Origin: Metabacillus bambusae
GTDB lineage: Bacteria > Bacillota > Bacilli > Bacillales > Bacillaceae
Length of the DNA: 64,000 bases
Direction: 5' to 3'
Assembly: GCF_017497975.1 (NCBI RefSeq)
Contig: NZ_JAGDEL010000011.1
Location: forward strand, 1-64,000
The translations under genes and the position numbers were made by a program. Below, piece after piece: positions 36,144-45,300 of this stretch (the first letter of the stretch is position 1; each line of letters begins with the position of its first letter). The notes below the pieces were generated by a model, which worked only from the letters and a program-made list of their open reading frames with translations, was not told the DNA's origin and did not search any database.

Positions 36144-37871
36144 ATGGTTCGTTCAGCAACAAATACGGGGAATCGTCTTTTTATGTATTCCCCTTCTTTT
36201 TTGAAAATAATTGGTTTTATTGTCGTTATACTTATCTTTTTTATCCCAATTGTTAGGCTGATCTTTTTAAGCTTTACCTCTGAAAGCGGCTTGAGCTTTG
36301 AACACTATTATGAGGTTTTACATAGTCCTGTGACCTGGAGAACACTCTTTAATACCTTTATAATCGTTACCGGCTCTACGATTCTTTCAGTTGTATTAGG
36401 TTTGTTAACAGCCTGGTTGGTCGCTTATACAAATATTCAAAATAAAAAGCTATTGCAGGCTTTTATTTTTTTACCCTTTGTCATTCCTTCCTACATAACA
36501 ACTTTAGCCTGGACGCAATTTATGGGGGGCAATGGACCAGTCGCTAAACTATTAAATAGCATACCAGGCAACTTAGAACCTATTAATTTATATAGTCTAT
36601 CAGGAATTATTCTAGTAATGGGATTTTCTCATTACCCTTTAGTGTATTTGCTAACAATTAGTGTACTTAGAAAAATCCCAAGAGAACTTGAAATGGCTGC
36701 TAAAGTTTCTGGTGGTTCGAGATTCACTTCATTTCGAAAAGTCACGATGCCACTAGCACTTCCAGGGATTGCAAGTGGTGGGTTATTAGCCTTTCTTGCA
36801 AGCCTTGATAACTTTGGAATCCCTGCTTTTTTAGGAATTCCCGCTAACATCCGTGTCCTAAGCACCTATATTTATGAACAAATCATCGGATTCGGCCCTT
36901 CAGCTTTTGCAAAAGGAGCTACACTATCTGTTATTTTAGGGATTTTTGCTATCATTGGCACGCTCATTCAATGGCTGTTACTTAGGCGTTCAAGGCAATT
37001 TGAAACATCAAGAGAAGACCAGGAACCTCGCATTATTCTATCTACGAAAAAACGAGTAATAATTGAAGGTGGGTTATGGTTTTTCTTAATTTCAACAAGT
37101 CTTATCCCCCTTTTATCTATGGCTTCTACATCATTAATAAAGGCATACGGATTAGATTTTTCATTTCAAAATATTAGTTTTAAACATTATGAATTTATTC
37201 TATTTTCTAGCACCAAAACACAGGAATCTATTCAAAATAGCCTAAAACTTGCGTCAATCGTCACACTAATAGGCTTATTCGTTGGTACATTGATTGCCTA
37301 TTTACGTGTTAGACAACCTTCTTTTTTCAATAAAACGATAGAAGGTATGATTAGTATTCCATATGCTCTTCCTGGGACTGTTTTGGCATTAGCTATGATC
37401 TTCACATGGTTAGAACCCCTACCTGGCTGGAACCCTGGTATATATGGGTCAATTTGGATTATGTATATCGCTTATTTCACAAGGTTTCTCATACTGCAAG
37501 TTAGAGGAAGTGTAACATCTCTTTTACAGATAGATGTATCAATGGAAGATGCAGCTAGGACAAGTGGGGCTTCTTCTTATATTAAGTGGAGGAAGATTCT
37601 GATTCCACTCATATTACCAGGTGTATTAAGCGGGGCATTTCTTGTGTTTCTGACTGCCTTAACTGAACTTACTGTATCGTCCCTGTTATGGTCTAGTGGT
37701 TCAGAAACAATTGGTCTAGTAATTTTTAATTTTGAACAGGCCGGCTATACAACACATTCAACCGCTTTTTCTACCATTATTTTATTACTTATCCTCGTAG
37801 GATTTTTAGCTATTTTCCTCATTCAAAAGCTTTGGGAAAGAAAGGTGTTACATAATGGCAACAGAGATTAA
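36144..37871 (+). CDS. Iron(III)-type ABC transporter permease (FbpB-like, double length)
   Basis: A 575-residue permease formed by two fused six-helix modules. EAA loops are LEMAAKVSGGSRFTSFRKVTMPLALPG (about 189-215) and MEDAARTSGASSYIKWRKILIPLILPG (about 468-494). The fused arrangement is standard for FbpB/SfuB. Starts after GAGGCGTCAAGA and overlaps the ATPase start by 17 bases. Confidence 0.85.
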   Translation: MVRSATNTGNRLFMYSPSFLKIIGFIVVILIFFIPIVRLIFLSFTSESGLSFEHYYEVLHSPVTWRTLFNTFIIVTGSTILSVVLGLLTAWLVAYTNIQNKKLLQAFIFLPFVIPSYITTLAWTQFMGGNGPVAKLLNSIPGNLEPINLYSLSGIILVMGFSHYPLVYLLTISVLRKIPRELEMAAKVSGGSRFTSFRKVTMPLALPGIASGGLLAFLASLDNFGIPAFLGIPANIRVLSTYIYEQIIGFGPSAFAKGATLSVILGIFAIIGTLIQWLLLRRSRQFETSREDQEPRIILSTKKRVIIEGGLWFFLISTSLIPLLSMASTSLIKAYGLDFSFQNISFKHYEFILFSSTKTQESIQNSLKLASIVTLIGLFVGTLIAYLRVRQPSFFNKTIEGMISIPYALPGTVLALAMIFTWLEPLPGWNPGIYGSIWIMYIAYFTRFLILQVRGSVTSLLQIDVSMEDAARTSGASSYIKWRKILIPLILPGVLSGAFLVFLTALTELTVSSLLWSSGSETIGLVIFNFEQAGYTTHSTAFSTIILLLILVGFLAIFLIQKLWERKVLHNGNRD

Positions 37872-38928
37872 AAATATATCTAAGTTTTTCGGAAAAACAC
37901 AAGCATTAAAATCAATAAACTTATCGATTAAAGATGGTGAATTTATTGCAATACTCGGACCATCTGGATGTGGAAAAACAACATTACTTAAACTATTGGC
38001 TGGATTTGATTCACCTACAGATGGGATTATTATGATTGATCATCAATGTGTAAGTGAGAATAACAATTCAACACCTCCAGAGAAACGTAATATTGGTATG
38101 GTATTTCAGTCATTTGCATTATGGCCGCATATGACCGTAAAAGATCATATAAAGTTCCCTTTGCTTCACCATCAATTTTTAGCAAACGATCTAAAAAACA
38201 ACATTGAAAAGAGAATTGATGAGGTTTTAAACATTGTTGATCTACAAACATATGCAAATAGAATGCCACATGAATTATCGGGTGGTCAAAAACAGCGGGT
38301 TGCATTAGCAAGAGCGATTGCTCCAAAACCAGCCCTGCTTCTAATGGATGAGCCTTTAAGCAGTTTAGATGCAGAATTAAGAATGGAAATGAGAAGGGAA
38401 ATACAAAGTCTCCATAGAATTGCTGGTGCCACAATTGTTTATGTGACACATGATCAAGAAGAAGCCCTTGCAATGGCAGATCGAATTGTTGTTATGAACA
38501 ATGGACAAATTCAACAAGTAGGTACTCCAAGAGAAATATACCGTAATCCGAATACTGAATTTGTAGCCAAATTTGTAGGTAAAGCAAATCTTATTCATGG
38601 AAAATGGTTGAATGAGGTTACATTCAAGCCTGATTCAATTACGATCCAAGCAAATTGGATGAATATTGAAGTCTCAGCAGATTTAAGAGTTAAAAATCTT
38701 TGTCCAATTAGGCCAGAGCAATTCTCTTTATCCTATACAGGCGAAGGGATTGAAGGTGAAATTATGAATGTCCAATTTCAAGGAAAGGAAATCCATTATA
38801 CTGTAAATATCGGTTCTGACCTCATCGCCATTCATGAGGATTCTCAAAATAGACCTTTTTATATTGGTGATAAGGTATACATTAATTTAAACCAGAGAAA
38901 TAATGTACCCTCCCTAATCACTATATAA
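37855..38928 (+). CDS. Iron(III)-type ABC transporter ATPase (FbpC-like)
   Basis: A 357-residue ATPase: Walker A GPSGCGKTT (35-43), Q-loop VFQSFALWPHMT, signature LSGGQKQR, Walker B LLLMDEPLSSLD, H-loop TH in YVTHDQEEAL. A TOBE-type C-terminal region follows (about 245-357). It resembles FbpC/PotA-type ATPases and completes the operon. Coupled to the permease by overlap. A strong terminator follows. Confidence 0.86.
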   Translation: MATEIKNISKFFGKTQALKSINLSIKDGEFIAILGPSGCGKTTLLKLLAGFDSPTDGIIMIDHQCVSENNNSTPPEKRNIGMVFQSFALWPHMTVKDHIKFPLLHHQFLANDLKNNIEKRIDEVLNIVDLQTYANRMPHELSGGQKQRVALARAIAPKPALLLMDEPLSSLDAELRMEMRREIQSLHRIAGATIVYVTHDQEEALAMADRIVVMNNGQIQQVGTPREIYRNPNTEFVAKFVGKANLIHGKWLNEVTFKPDSITIQANWMNIEVSADLRVKNLCPIRPEQFSLSYTGEGIEGEIMNVQFQGKEIHYTVNIGSDLIAIHEDSQNRPFYIGDKVYINLNQRNNVPSLITI

Positions 38929-38937
38929 CGTAGATAG

Positions 38938-38977
38938 AGCTTGTAGATCCTGTGAAAAATAGACAGATCTACAAGCT
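38938..38977 (+). terminator. Terminator of the iron-type importer operon
   Basis: Perfect 12-base arms AGCTTGTAGATC and GATCTACAAGCT, followed by TTTTTG, ten bases after the stop codon. Confidence 0.9.
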
Positions 38978-39057
38978 TTTTTGTCCCATAAAAACAATAA
39001 GAGATCGATCCCTTAACATCTAATTTTCACTTTTAACCTAATATTCTCATAATTCAC

Positions 39058-39086
39058 TTGAATTTTTTCCTGCAAATGACAATAAT
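39058..39086 (+). promoter_or_regulatory. Predicted promoter of the Fsr-like MFS gene
   Basis: TTGAAT at 39058-39063 and AATAAT at 39081-39086, 17 bases apart, about 60 bases before the start codon. Confidence 0.5.
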
Positions 39087-39148
39087 ATGACTATTAGAGT
39101 ATTTCGATGATCGAAACAACTACTTACTACGAGGGAGAAGAATATACT

Positions 39149-40390
39149 ATGTCAACTGCTTCTATTCCAAAGCAACCCGCACCCTACCAAAAAGATACAG
39201 GAACTGTCTATAATATATTATTTATTATTGGCCTCTGTCATCTTTTAAACGATAGCATCCAATCTGTTATTCCTGCAATGTTCCCAATTTTAGAAAAATC
39301 AATGGGCCTCACCTTTACCCAGCTTGGTCTGATCGGATTTGCGCTCAATATGGTATCCTCTGTCATGCAACCCGTTGTAGGGCTGTATACAGATAAACGC
39401 CCGATGCCATACGCTCTTCCGATTGGATTAACGTGCAGTATGCTCGGTGTTTTAGGATTGGCATTTGCACCATCCTTTTTGACAATCCTGCTTTCCGTAG
39501 TATTTATCGGTTTAGGGTCAGCTGTATTTCACCCAGAGGGTTCGCGAGTGGCCTATATGGCTGCAGGCGATCGGCGCGGCTTGGCACAATCCATTTACCA
39601 GGTTGGCGGTAACAGTGGTCAGGCACTTGCCCCGATTATTACAGCATTAATTCTTGTACCACTTGGTCAATTTGGTGCGATCTGGTTTACGATTGTAGCA
39701 GCACTTGCAGTTGCATTTTTGATTTATATCGCAAACTGGTATTCTAACAAATTAACAGATATAAAATCTACAACAAAATCAAAACCAAAAGCCCAAGCGA
39801 AAAATCAATCATTTTCTAAAGCTATTAGGAATGCACTATTAATCATTATTTTTCTTATTTTTGCTCGTTCTTGGTATGTAAGTGCTATTTCAAACTTTTA
39901 TACATTTTATGCAATTGAAAAATACGACTTAACAATTGCTGGATCACAAGTGTATATTTTTTGCTTTTTATTAATGGGTGCAGTTGGTACATTTATTGGT
40001 GGACCATTAGCTGATAAATTCGGGAAGCGAAACGTCATTATTGTCTCCTTACTTGCAACAGCACCACTCACTCTATTATTACCATTTGTCGGTTCTACTT
40101 TTTCTCTTATTGTATTAGCACTAATTGGATTAATTTTAATGTCCAGCTTTTCGGTAACAGTTGTTTACGCTCAAGAACTTGTTCCTGGAAAAATTGGTAC
40201 AATGTCAGGTCTAACAGTAGGGCTAGCCTTCGGTATGGGAGCAATCGGCTCGGTTGCGTTAGGCGCTATGATTGATTTTATCGGCTTAACACCTACTATG
40301 ATTGGTGTCGCACTATTACCTTTAATTGGAATTCTAGCATTTTTATTACCAACAGATCGAAAATTATCTGAGTGGCAACAAGAGAATTAA
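39149..40390 (+). CDS. MFS transporter, fosmidomycin-resistance (Fsr) type
   Basis: A 413-residue, twelve-helix exporter. Fsr-group features include CHLLNDSIQSVIPAMFPIL (helix 1) and VFHPEGSRVAYMAAGDRRGLAQSIYQVGGNSGQALAP (about residues 126-163), which closely match Fsr proteins. The ATG at 39149 has GAGGGAG 11 bases upstream; the earlier ATG at 39107 has no ribosome-binding site. Fosmidomycin is the reference substrate; the native cargo here is unknown. Confidence 0.85.
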   Translation: MSTASIPKQPAPYQKDTGTVYNILFIIGLCHLLNDSIQSVIPAMFPILEKSMGLTFTQLGLIGFALNMVSSVMQPVVGLYTDKRPMPYALPIGLTCSMLGVLGLAFAPSFLTILLSVVFIGLGSAVFHPEGSRVAYMAAGDRRGLAQSIYQVGGNSGQALAPIITALILVPLGQFGAIWFTIVAALAVAFLIYIANWYSNKLTDIKSTTKSKPKAQAKNQSFSKAIRNALLIIIFLIFARSWYVSAISNFYTFYAIEKYDLTIAGSQVYIFCFLLMGAVGTFIGGPLADKFGKRNVIIVSLLATAPLTLLLPFVGSTFSLIVLALIGLILMSSFSVTVVYAQELVPGKIGTMSGLTVGLAFGMGAIGSVALGAMIDFIGLTPTMIGVALLPLIGILAFLLPTDRKLSEWQQEN

Positions 40391-40490
40391 TAGAATAATA
40401 GGAAAAAACTTCCGGAAAATTTAATCTATTTGTAACCTAAACAGCCCCCTTTCTATGTTATAACTAATAAGACGAGAAAGGGGTTGCTTT

Positions 40491-41684
40491 ATGCGAGCTT
40501 TAAAGCGAACGCTTGCCACACTTGGTATCCTTCTATTATCATTACCTATTTCTTATGTGGCAAACGCAGAATCTACTAAAGACACTTTAAATAGTGCTGA
40601 AGAACAGCTAGAGCAGAATCAACAAACCATTCTTCAAAAGGAAAAAGAACAGCAAGCTGTTCATGAAGAAGTTAAAAGCATTCAAGAAAATGTACAAGCT
40701 TTAGAAAGTGAAATTTCACAAAATCAACAAAGCATGGCACAAGTTGAAGGTAAAATTAAAGAAATTCAACAAATTATCCAACAAAAAAAAGAAGAGATTG
40801 TTCTCTTACAGGACAAGGTGTATGCGCGTGAAGGAATTATGGAAAAGCGTCTAGTCGCTCTCCAACACCACGACCATACAACAATTGTGATTGAAACACT
40901 TATCAACTCTGAAAGTATCGGAAATTTCTTTGAGCGTGTTGGCGCAGTTACTACACTATTAAATGCCGATAAAAAAATATTAGATGAACAAGAAGCTGAC
41001 TTAAAGCAAATTGAGGAAGATAAACAAGAAATCGATAAACAAGAACAACTCCTTATTAGTCAGCAAGCAGACCTTGAAACCCAAAAGGCAAACCTTGAAG
41101 AAAATCGTGTAAAAAGAAATCAAGCACTAGTTGCGATGCAGGATAAATATACAAAGCTAGCATCTGAAATTAGTATTGCCGAACAGAAAAAAAATAATAT
41201 CCAATCACAAATAAAAACGATTCAATCTCAGATTGAAAAAGAGGAAGCTTCTGCAAAAGCGAGAGCAATTGAACTTGCTAAAGCTAAAAAAGCGAAAGAA
41301 GAAGCTGCTGCTGTAGAAGTAGCTGTTGCACCTCCTCCTTCAACTAAAAATAAATCAACTTCTACTTCTAACAAAAGTGAAACACCTAATACAAATAATA
41401 AAGAAATGTACGTTACTGCAACAGCCTATAGCCACGAGGATACAAAAAGCGACCTAACCTATTTAGGATATAATATTAAAAAGAATCCTAACATGAAGCT
41501 TATTGCTGTTGACCCTGGTGTAATCCCGCTTGGATCAAAAGTTTGGGTAGAAGGTTATGGAACTGCTATTGCCGGTGATACTGGTGGTGCAATTATTGGC
41601 CATAAGATCGATGTGTTAATGCCTTCAAGTGCACGAGCAAAGCAATGGGGACGTAAAACAGTGAAAATTATTATTTTAGATTAA
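40491..41684 (+). CDS. Secreted 3D-domain protein with N-terminal coiled coil
   Basis: A 397-residue secreted protein with a Sec signal peptide ending near ANAES (residue 25). A long coiled coil (about 28-265) is of the PcsB/CwlO N-terminal type, including the EGIMEKRLVAL segment. A Ser/Thr/Asn linker follows, then a C-terminal 3D domain (about 308-397) with conserved aspartates in VDPGVIPLGS, AGDTGGAIIGHKIDV. 3D domains resemble MltA lytic transglycosylases and stationary-phase cell-wall hydrolases such as YocH. Expected role: peptidoglycan cleavage. Confidence 0.87.
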   Translation: MRALKRTLATLGILLLSLPISYVANAESTKDTLNSAEEQLEQNQQTILQKEKEQQAVHEEVKSIQENVQALESEISQNQQSMAQVEGKIKEIQQIIQQKKEEIVLLQDKVYAREGIMEKRLVALQHHDHTTIVIETLINSESIGNFFERVGAVTTLLNADKKILDEQEADLKQIEEDKQEIDKQEQLLISQQADLETQKANLEENRVKRNQALVAMQDKYTKLASEISIAEQKKNNIQSQIKTIQSQIEKEEASAKARAIELAKAKKAKEEAAAVEVAVAPPPSTKNKSTSTSNKSETPNTNNKEMYVTATAYSHEDTKSDLTYLGYNIKKNPNMKLIAVDPGVIPLGSKVWVEGYGTAIAGDTGGAIIGHKIDVLMPSSARAKQWGRKTVKIIILD

Positions 41685-41707
41685 TTAGTGTTACTTTCAA
41701 TATAAAG

Positions 41708-41744
41708 GATAGATAAAATCAGATAATATCTGTTTTATCTATCC
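41708..41744 (+). terminator. Terminator between the 3D-domain gene and the converging membrane gene
   Basis: Perfect arms GGATAGATAAAA and TTTTATCTATCC with an inner CAGAT/ATCTG stem, followed by TTTTATCG. Confidence 0.85.
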
Positions 41745-41761
41745 TTTTATCGTTTGTCTAA

Positions 41762-42364
41762 TTATTCTACCTCTAATTTTGTTCTATTTGAATGAATTTG
41801 CAAATATTGAAAAAGGTTTGTTATCCATTTAGAGATTAATGCAATTATGATGTATCCAAAAAATAGGTGTAGATAATTCACTCCTTTGCTTAGTTGCAAA
41901 AGATTGTGTTCAACAGACAAGGGCCTAAAAACAAACGATATAAAAACAATCAAAAATAGAGTATATAAGTAGAAGTTTTTATATTTATTCATTGTCCATT
42001 GGTATACAAAAATAAACATCACTGGTACTAATGATGTATCTATTCCAAAATTGATCGGAAGAAAAGGAATGGCTTTATATGGATATCCCAAATAGTTATA
42101 TCTGGTTGCAATGGCATCTAAATATACTGTCCAAATATGAATATTGAAGCCATAAAAACCCAATTGGAATGCCTTTTTTCTGTCAATAAAATAATAAAGG
42201 AAAATTAAAGGAATAATAATCATTCCAACATTAAACCAAAATTGCCAGGTATCGAAAGAAGAGTAATCATTCCAATAATCAATCCATTGATTTGCAAGCT
42301 TTTCCTGGGTCTCTTTTAATTCTTGCAGCTGCTTACTTTGTTCAGGAGGAATTGTAGACTTCAT
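41762..42364 (-). CDS. CBO0543-like membrane protein
   Basis: A 200-residue protein with five or six hydrophobic segments and a hydrophilic N-terminal helix. FWFNVGMIIIPLIFLYYFIDRKKAFQLGFYGF and NFGIDTSLVPVMFIFVYQW match, from memory, the CBO0543 family common in Firmicutes, which has no known function. Starts after GAGGTGAGTAA. Monocistronic. Confidence 0.7.
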   Translation of the reverse strand: MKSTIPPEQSKQLQELKETQEKLANQWIDYWNDYSSFDTWQFWFNVGMIIIPLIFLYYFIDRKKAFQLGFYGFNIHIWTVYLDAIATRYNYLGYPYKAIPFLPINFGIDTSLVPVMFIFVYQWTMNKYKNFYLYTLFLIVFISFVFRPLSVEHNLLQLSKGVNYLHLFFGYIIIALISKWITNLFQYLQIHSNRTKLEVE

Positions 42365-42534
42365 TTACTCACCTCTACTATTTTTTTTACTTTATCCATT
42401 AAATAAAAAACCTATTCATTTAGAGGATGACTTTTGTTTGCGTTATCCCCCTCTTGCAAAAATTTAAAAGGAATACTTCAACCACAACTAAGTTATCTTA
42501 AGAATATACAAATTTAAATAAAGGAGATGATAAC

Positions 42535-42759
42535 TTGGATAGAAGAAACTTACATTCTGAGGTAACTCCTCATCCTGATGGAAAAAAGGAATCGATTATA
42601 AATGATTCATTAGCTACATCAGGTTCGCAACTTGGAATAAAGCTGGATGCCGATCCAGAGTTTACTCAAGAAAAGAACCCGTTTGATCATCAATTTAAAA
42701 CAAATCCAACTATGGCTCCATTTGAAAAGCTAATGAAGGGGAAAAAAGTGGAAGAATAA
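42535..42759 (+). CDS. Small hydrophilic hypothetical protein
   Basis: A 74-residue soluble protein beginning MDRRNLHSEVTPHPDGKKES and ending FEKLMKGKKVEE. Proline- and charge-rich, probably extended. It starts at TTG with AAAGGAGATGATAAC upstream. A second small gene follows 17 bases downstream, so the pair probably forms one transcript ending at 42943. I do not recognise either protein. Confidence 0.6.
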   Translation: MDRRNLHSEVTPHPDGKKESIINDSLATSGSQLGIKLDADPEFTQEKNPFDHQFKTNPTMAPFEKLMKGKKVEE

Positions 42760-42776
42760 AGTGAGGTGATGACTGA

Positions 42777-42914
42777 ATGTCAGATTGGAATGAACAAGCT
42801 GCACCTAATAACAATTTACCAGCTAAAAGTATTCGTTCCTCAAAAATGCTATTAAGTAGGCAGAATACTTTTAAAGGTAGATCATTAAAAAATTCTACTG
42901 AAAACAATAGGTAA
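42777..42914 (+). CDS. 45-residue hypothetical protein
   Basis: A short ORF beginning MSDWNEQAAPNNNLPAKSIR, rich in Asn, Ser and Lys. GAGGTGATGACTGA precedes the ATG. It follows the 74-residue gene closely and is followed by a terminator within eleven bases, which supports it as a real gene. Size and composition would fit a spore or stress protein, but this is a guess. Confidence 0.5.
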   Translation: MSDWNEQAAPNNNLPAKSIRSSKMLLSRQNTFKGRSLKNSTENNR

Positions 42915-42924
42915 CATCTAAAAA

Positions 42925-42943
42925 AGGCTGACTCACTCAGCCT
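42925..42943 (+). terminator. Terminator of the two-small-gene transcript
   Basis: Arms AGGCTGA and TCAGCCT followed by CTTTTATTTT, lying just before the stop codon of the converging kinase gene. Confidence 0.75.
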
Positions 42944-42955
42944 CTTTTATTTTGA

Positions 42956-44152
42956 TTAAACTGGTAAAACGATATCAATTACGGTTCCTTTCCCGACTTT
43001 ACTTGAAATATTCATCTTACCTTTGTGATTTTCGATAATATTGAAACTAATCATAAGTCCCAACCCAGTTCCATTTTCCTTCGTTGAATAAAATCGTTTA
43101 CCCAATCGTTCAAGTTCTTCCTCTGGGATTCCTTTCCCTTCGTCAATAAAAGAGATGTGAACATCATTATTTAACCTCTTAACCTTTATGTACATTTTTC
43201 CTTCTATTTGCATTGCTTCAATTCCATTTTTCAAAATATTAATAAACACTTGTTTTAATTTATTCTCCTCACAGCTAATATTTAACTTTTGTACTTCATG
43301 GTCGATCTCAGTTATGATCTCAATGTTATATAAGATTGCTTGTGTATTTACAATTGTTACGACAGTCCTTATTAAGGATAATAGATGACTGGGTTGAAAA
43401 ACCATCTCCTTAGGCTTGGATAAAAGCAACAATTCTCCTACAATTAAATTAATTCGATTAATTTCTGACAGCATAATATTATTGTATATCTCTCTATTTT
43501 TCTCTGTTCCTGTAGAAAGCTGTAAAAAACCTTTTAAGCTTGTCAAAGGATTTCGAATTTCGTGTGCAATACCTGCAGCAAGCTCCCCAAGAACTGAAAG
43601 CTGTTCAGAATGCTGGAGCTTCTTCTCACTTTCAATATATTCACTAATATCCTTTATTACATAACATATCCTACCATTTAGTTCATTAGAGCGGACACTA
43701 CTAATGAGTTCTATATCTAGCACTCTGCCATTTATACAATTTATCTTCCCTTTTATACTTAACTGAGCATGTTGAAAATTTTCGACATGTAAAGAATTAT
43801 TCCCTCGTTCTAGAAACGTTATAAACTCATTGACAGCCCTTCCAATTAATTCATATTTATCTTTTGCACCAAACATGAATACTGTAGCTGTATTCAAATC
43901 TAGAAGTTTCTCATTGTCTGTTATTATGATAGGCAATGGGATATCATCTAAAAAAACTTTCTGTGCCATTTTAGACCTCTGTCTACTCCTATCAATTATA
44001 AGAACCAATTGTATAACCATGATTATGGCAATCAAGATTGCAATAGAAATTTGTATTTGAAGTAATAAACTAACTATACCTATCAATCCAATCGAGCAAG
44101 TTGAAATAATAATAAACTTATCTTGATCCTGAAGCAATTTTCTCAACAGCAT
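42956..44152 (-). CDS. Orphan sporulation-type sensor histidine kinase
   Basis: A 398-residue membrane kinase. Two helices (about 13-30 and 36-53) have almost no extracytoplasmic loop, so sensing is probably within the membrane or cytoplasm. A PAS domain follows (about 65-175). The HisKA motif LAAGIAHEIRNPLTSLKGF has the phospho-acceptor at His197. The ATPase N, G1 and G2 boxes are NILKNGIEAM, DEGKGIPEEEL and GTGLGLMI. The HisKA sequence closely resembles KinA-KinE type kinases that feed Spo0F. No response regulator is adjacent. Two MpsC-domain genes lie upstream on the same strand. Confidence 0.85.
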   Translation of the reverse strand: MLLRKLLQDQDKFIIISTCSIGLIGIVSLLLQIQISIAILIAIIMVIQLVLIIDRSRQRSKMAQKVFLDDIPLPIIITDNEKLLDLNTATVFMFGAKDKYELIGRAVNEFITFLERGNNSLHVENFQHAQLSIKGKINCINGRVLDIELISSVRSNELNGRICYVIKDISEYIESEKKLQHSEQLSVLGELAAGIAHEIRNPLTSLKGFLQLSTGTEKNREIYNNIMLSEINRINLIVGELLLLSKPKEMVFQPSHLLSLIRTVVTIVNTQAILYNIEIITEIDHEVQKLNISCEENKLKQVFINILKNGIEAMQIEGKMYIKVKRLNNDVHISFIDEGKGIPEEELERLGKRFYSTKENGTGLGLMISFNIIENHKGKMNISSKVGKGTVIDIVLPV

Positions 44153-44286
44153 AAAGTACCTCCTAGGTTCATCTATTTAAGAACATGACTTACTATATAA
44201 AATTTGCGTTCTTTGCTTGCTTCGAGATGGGATCGAAGGCTTGTTCCTCCTCACTACTATTCATTATTTTTAATGAGAATAAAAAA

Positions 44287-44320
44287 GGCCTAACCCCTAA
44301 TTAATATTAGAGGCTAGGCC
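44287..44320 (-). terminator. Terminator of the downstream MpsC-domain gene
   Basis: GGCCTA/TAGGCC arms with inner CTAAT/ATTAG pairing. On the minus strand TTTTTT follows. It separates the MpsC gene from the kinase gene. The stem sequence resembles the hairpin at 46081-46109. Confidence 0.85.
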
Positions 44321-44362
44321 ATATGTGACTTTCATCATCAAAAGATGACTTCTTCACAGTAT

Positions 44363-45049
44363 TTACCTATTATGTATAATAAAGCTCATTAAGGATTTAT
44401 CATCCTTAAGATTCCAATCAATAAAAATATCAACAACTCTTTGTTTCAACAATTCATCAAATTTACCATTACGATGAAAATATTTCTTTTCAAGCTCATC
44501 CTTTACCACTCTAAGCTCTTCATCAAATCCTTTCGAAATGAGAGCCTTTTCGATTGGAACTAAGATTCCTTTTCTCTCTACTAGTAGAATCTGTCTAGAT
44601 AAAGGATAAAGAATAATTTCATCAGGTACCTTTTGAACAAGTGCACTGAGTCTAGAAATCTCTGCTTCAAACTCATTAGTGTCTAGCTGGATGTGTTCAT
44701 TGTCTTGAATTATTGGATTATTTAAGACGAACATTAAGATTCCTGAATTATTCGGGATATTCCAATCGTGGTAGAAATCGCAGACTTCTGTTTGTATCGT
44801 TACTTGAATGACACCCTTTAATTCTTCCAATACAGACTTAATAATAGCTATTCTAATTAGATCTATAATATCATTTTGTCCTTGGCTTAATAAAACTTCT
44901 TCCATCGGCGACAGAAATCCACGGATATAGATCACTAAATGCTTTTGGTTTACTGTAGCCTGACACGATTGAGGTCCTCTTCCGAACTTTTGCCTTAGCA
45001 ATTTGCTCGTGTACCCGCTAATATAACTTAATTGGTCCTGAATTTGCAT
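44363..45049 (-). CDS. Tandem MpsC (DUF2294) domain protein 1
   Basis: A 228-residue soluble protein with two DUF2294/MpsC modules. The N-terminal module has LRQKFGRGPQSCQATVNQKHLVIYIRGFLSPMEEVLL (about 18-54) and ends with the strand SGILMFVLN. The second module (about 125-228) has a similar pattern, VERKGILVPIEKALI and SLMSFIIHNR, but lacks the GRGP motif. PF10057 was named from staphylococcal MpsC, linked to membrane-potential generation. No mpsA or mpsB lies nearby, so a different, possibly signalling role is likely. Confidence 0.75.
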   Translation of the reverse strand: MQIQDQLSYISGYTSKLLRQKFGRGPQSCQATVNQKHLVIYIRGFLSPMEEVLLSQGQNDIIDLIRIAIIKSVLEELKGVIQVTIQTEVCDFYHDWNIPNNSGILMFVLNNPIIQDNEHIQLDTNEFEAEISRLSALVQKVPDEIILYPLSRQILLVERKGILVPIEKALISKGFDEELRVVKDELEKKYFHRNGKFDELLKQRVVDIFIDWNLKDDKSLMSFIIHNR

Positions 45050-45300
45050 AGAAACACTTCTTTCAAATACGGGAACCGAAAATAATTAATGCCTATAAAG
45101 CATTAACCATGTTTATGGTATCATAGGAACTTATTTACAGTAAAGTAGTTTTGTGTTCCTATTTTACGTTAATTATGCCGTTTCCCTTTTTATAGTAAGT
45201 GTTTCTTTAACTTAGCTTTTTTATAATGCTTTTTGAGAGAAAAATTTTTGTCTAGAAATATTAGAACTATCACTACTTACTCCAGATGATATAGCATTTG
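45050..45300. other. Gap between the two MpsC-domain genes
   Basis: AT-rich, with promoter-like content for the downstream gene on the minus strand. No hairpin or ORF is recognised. Confidence 0.4.

Noticed and set aside
40391-40490. WalR box upstream of the 3D-domain gene
   Set aside because: TGTAAC is present once, but the second half-site at the required spacing is not.
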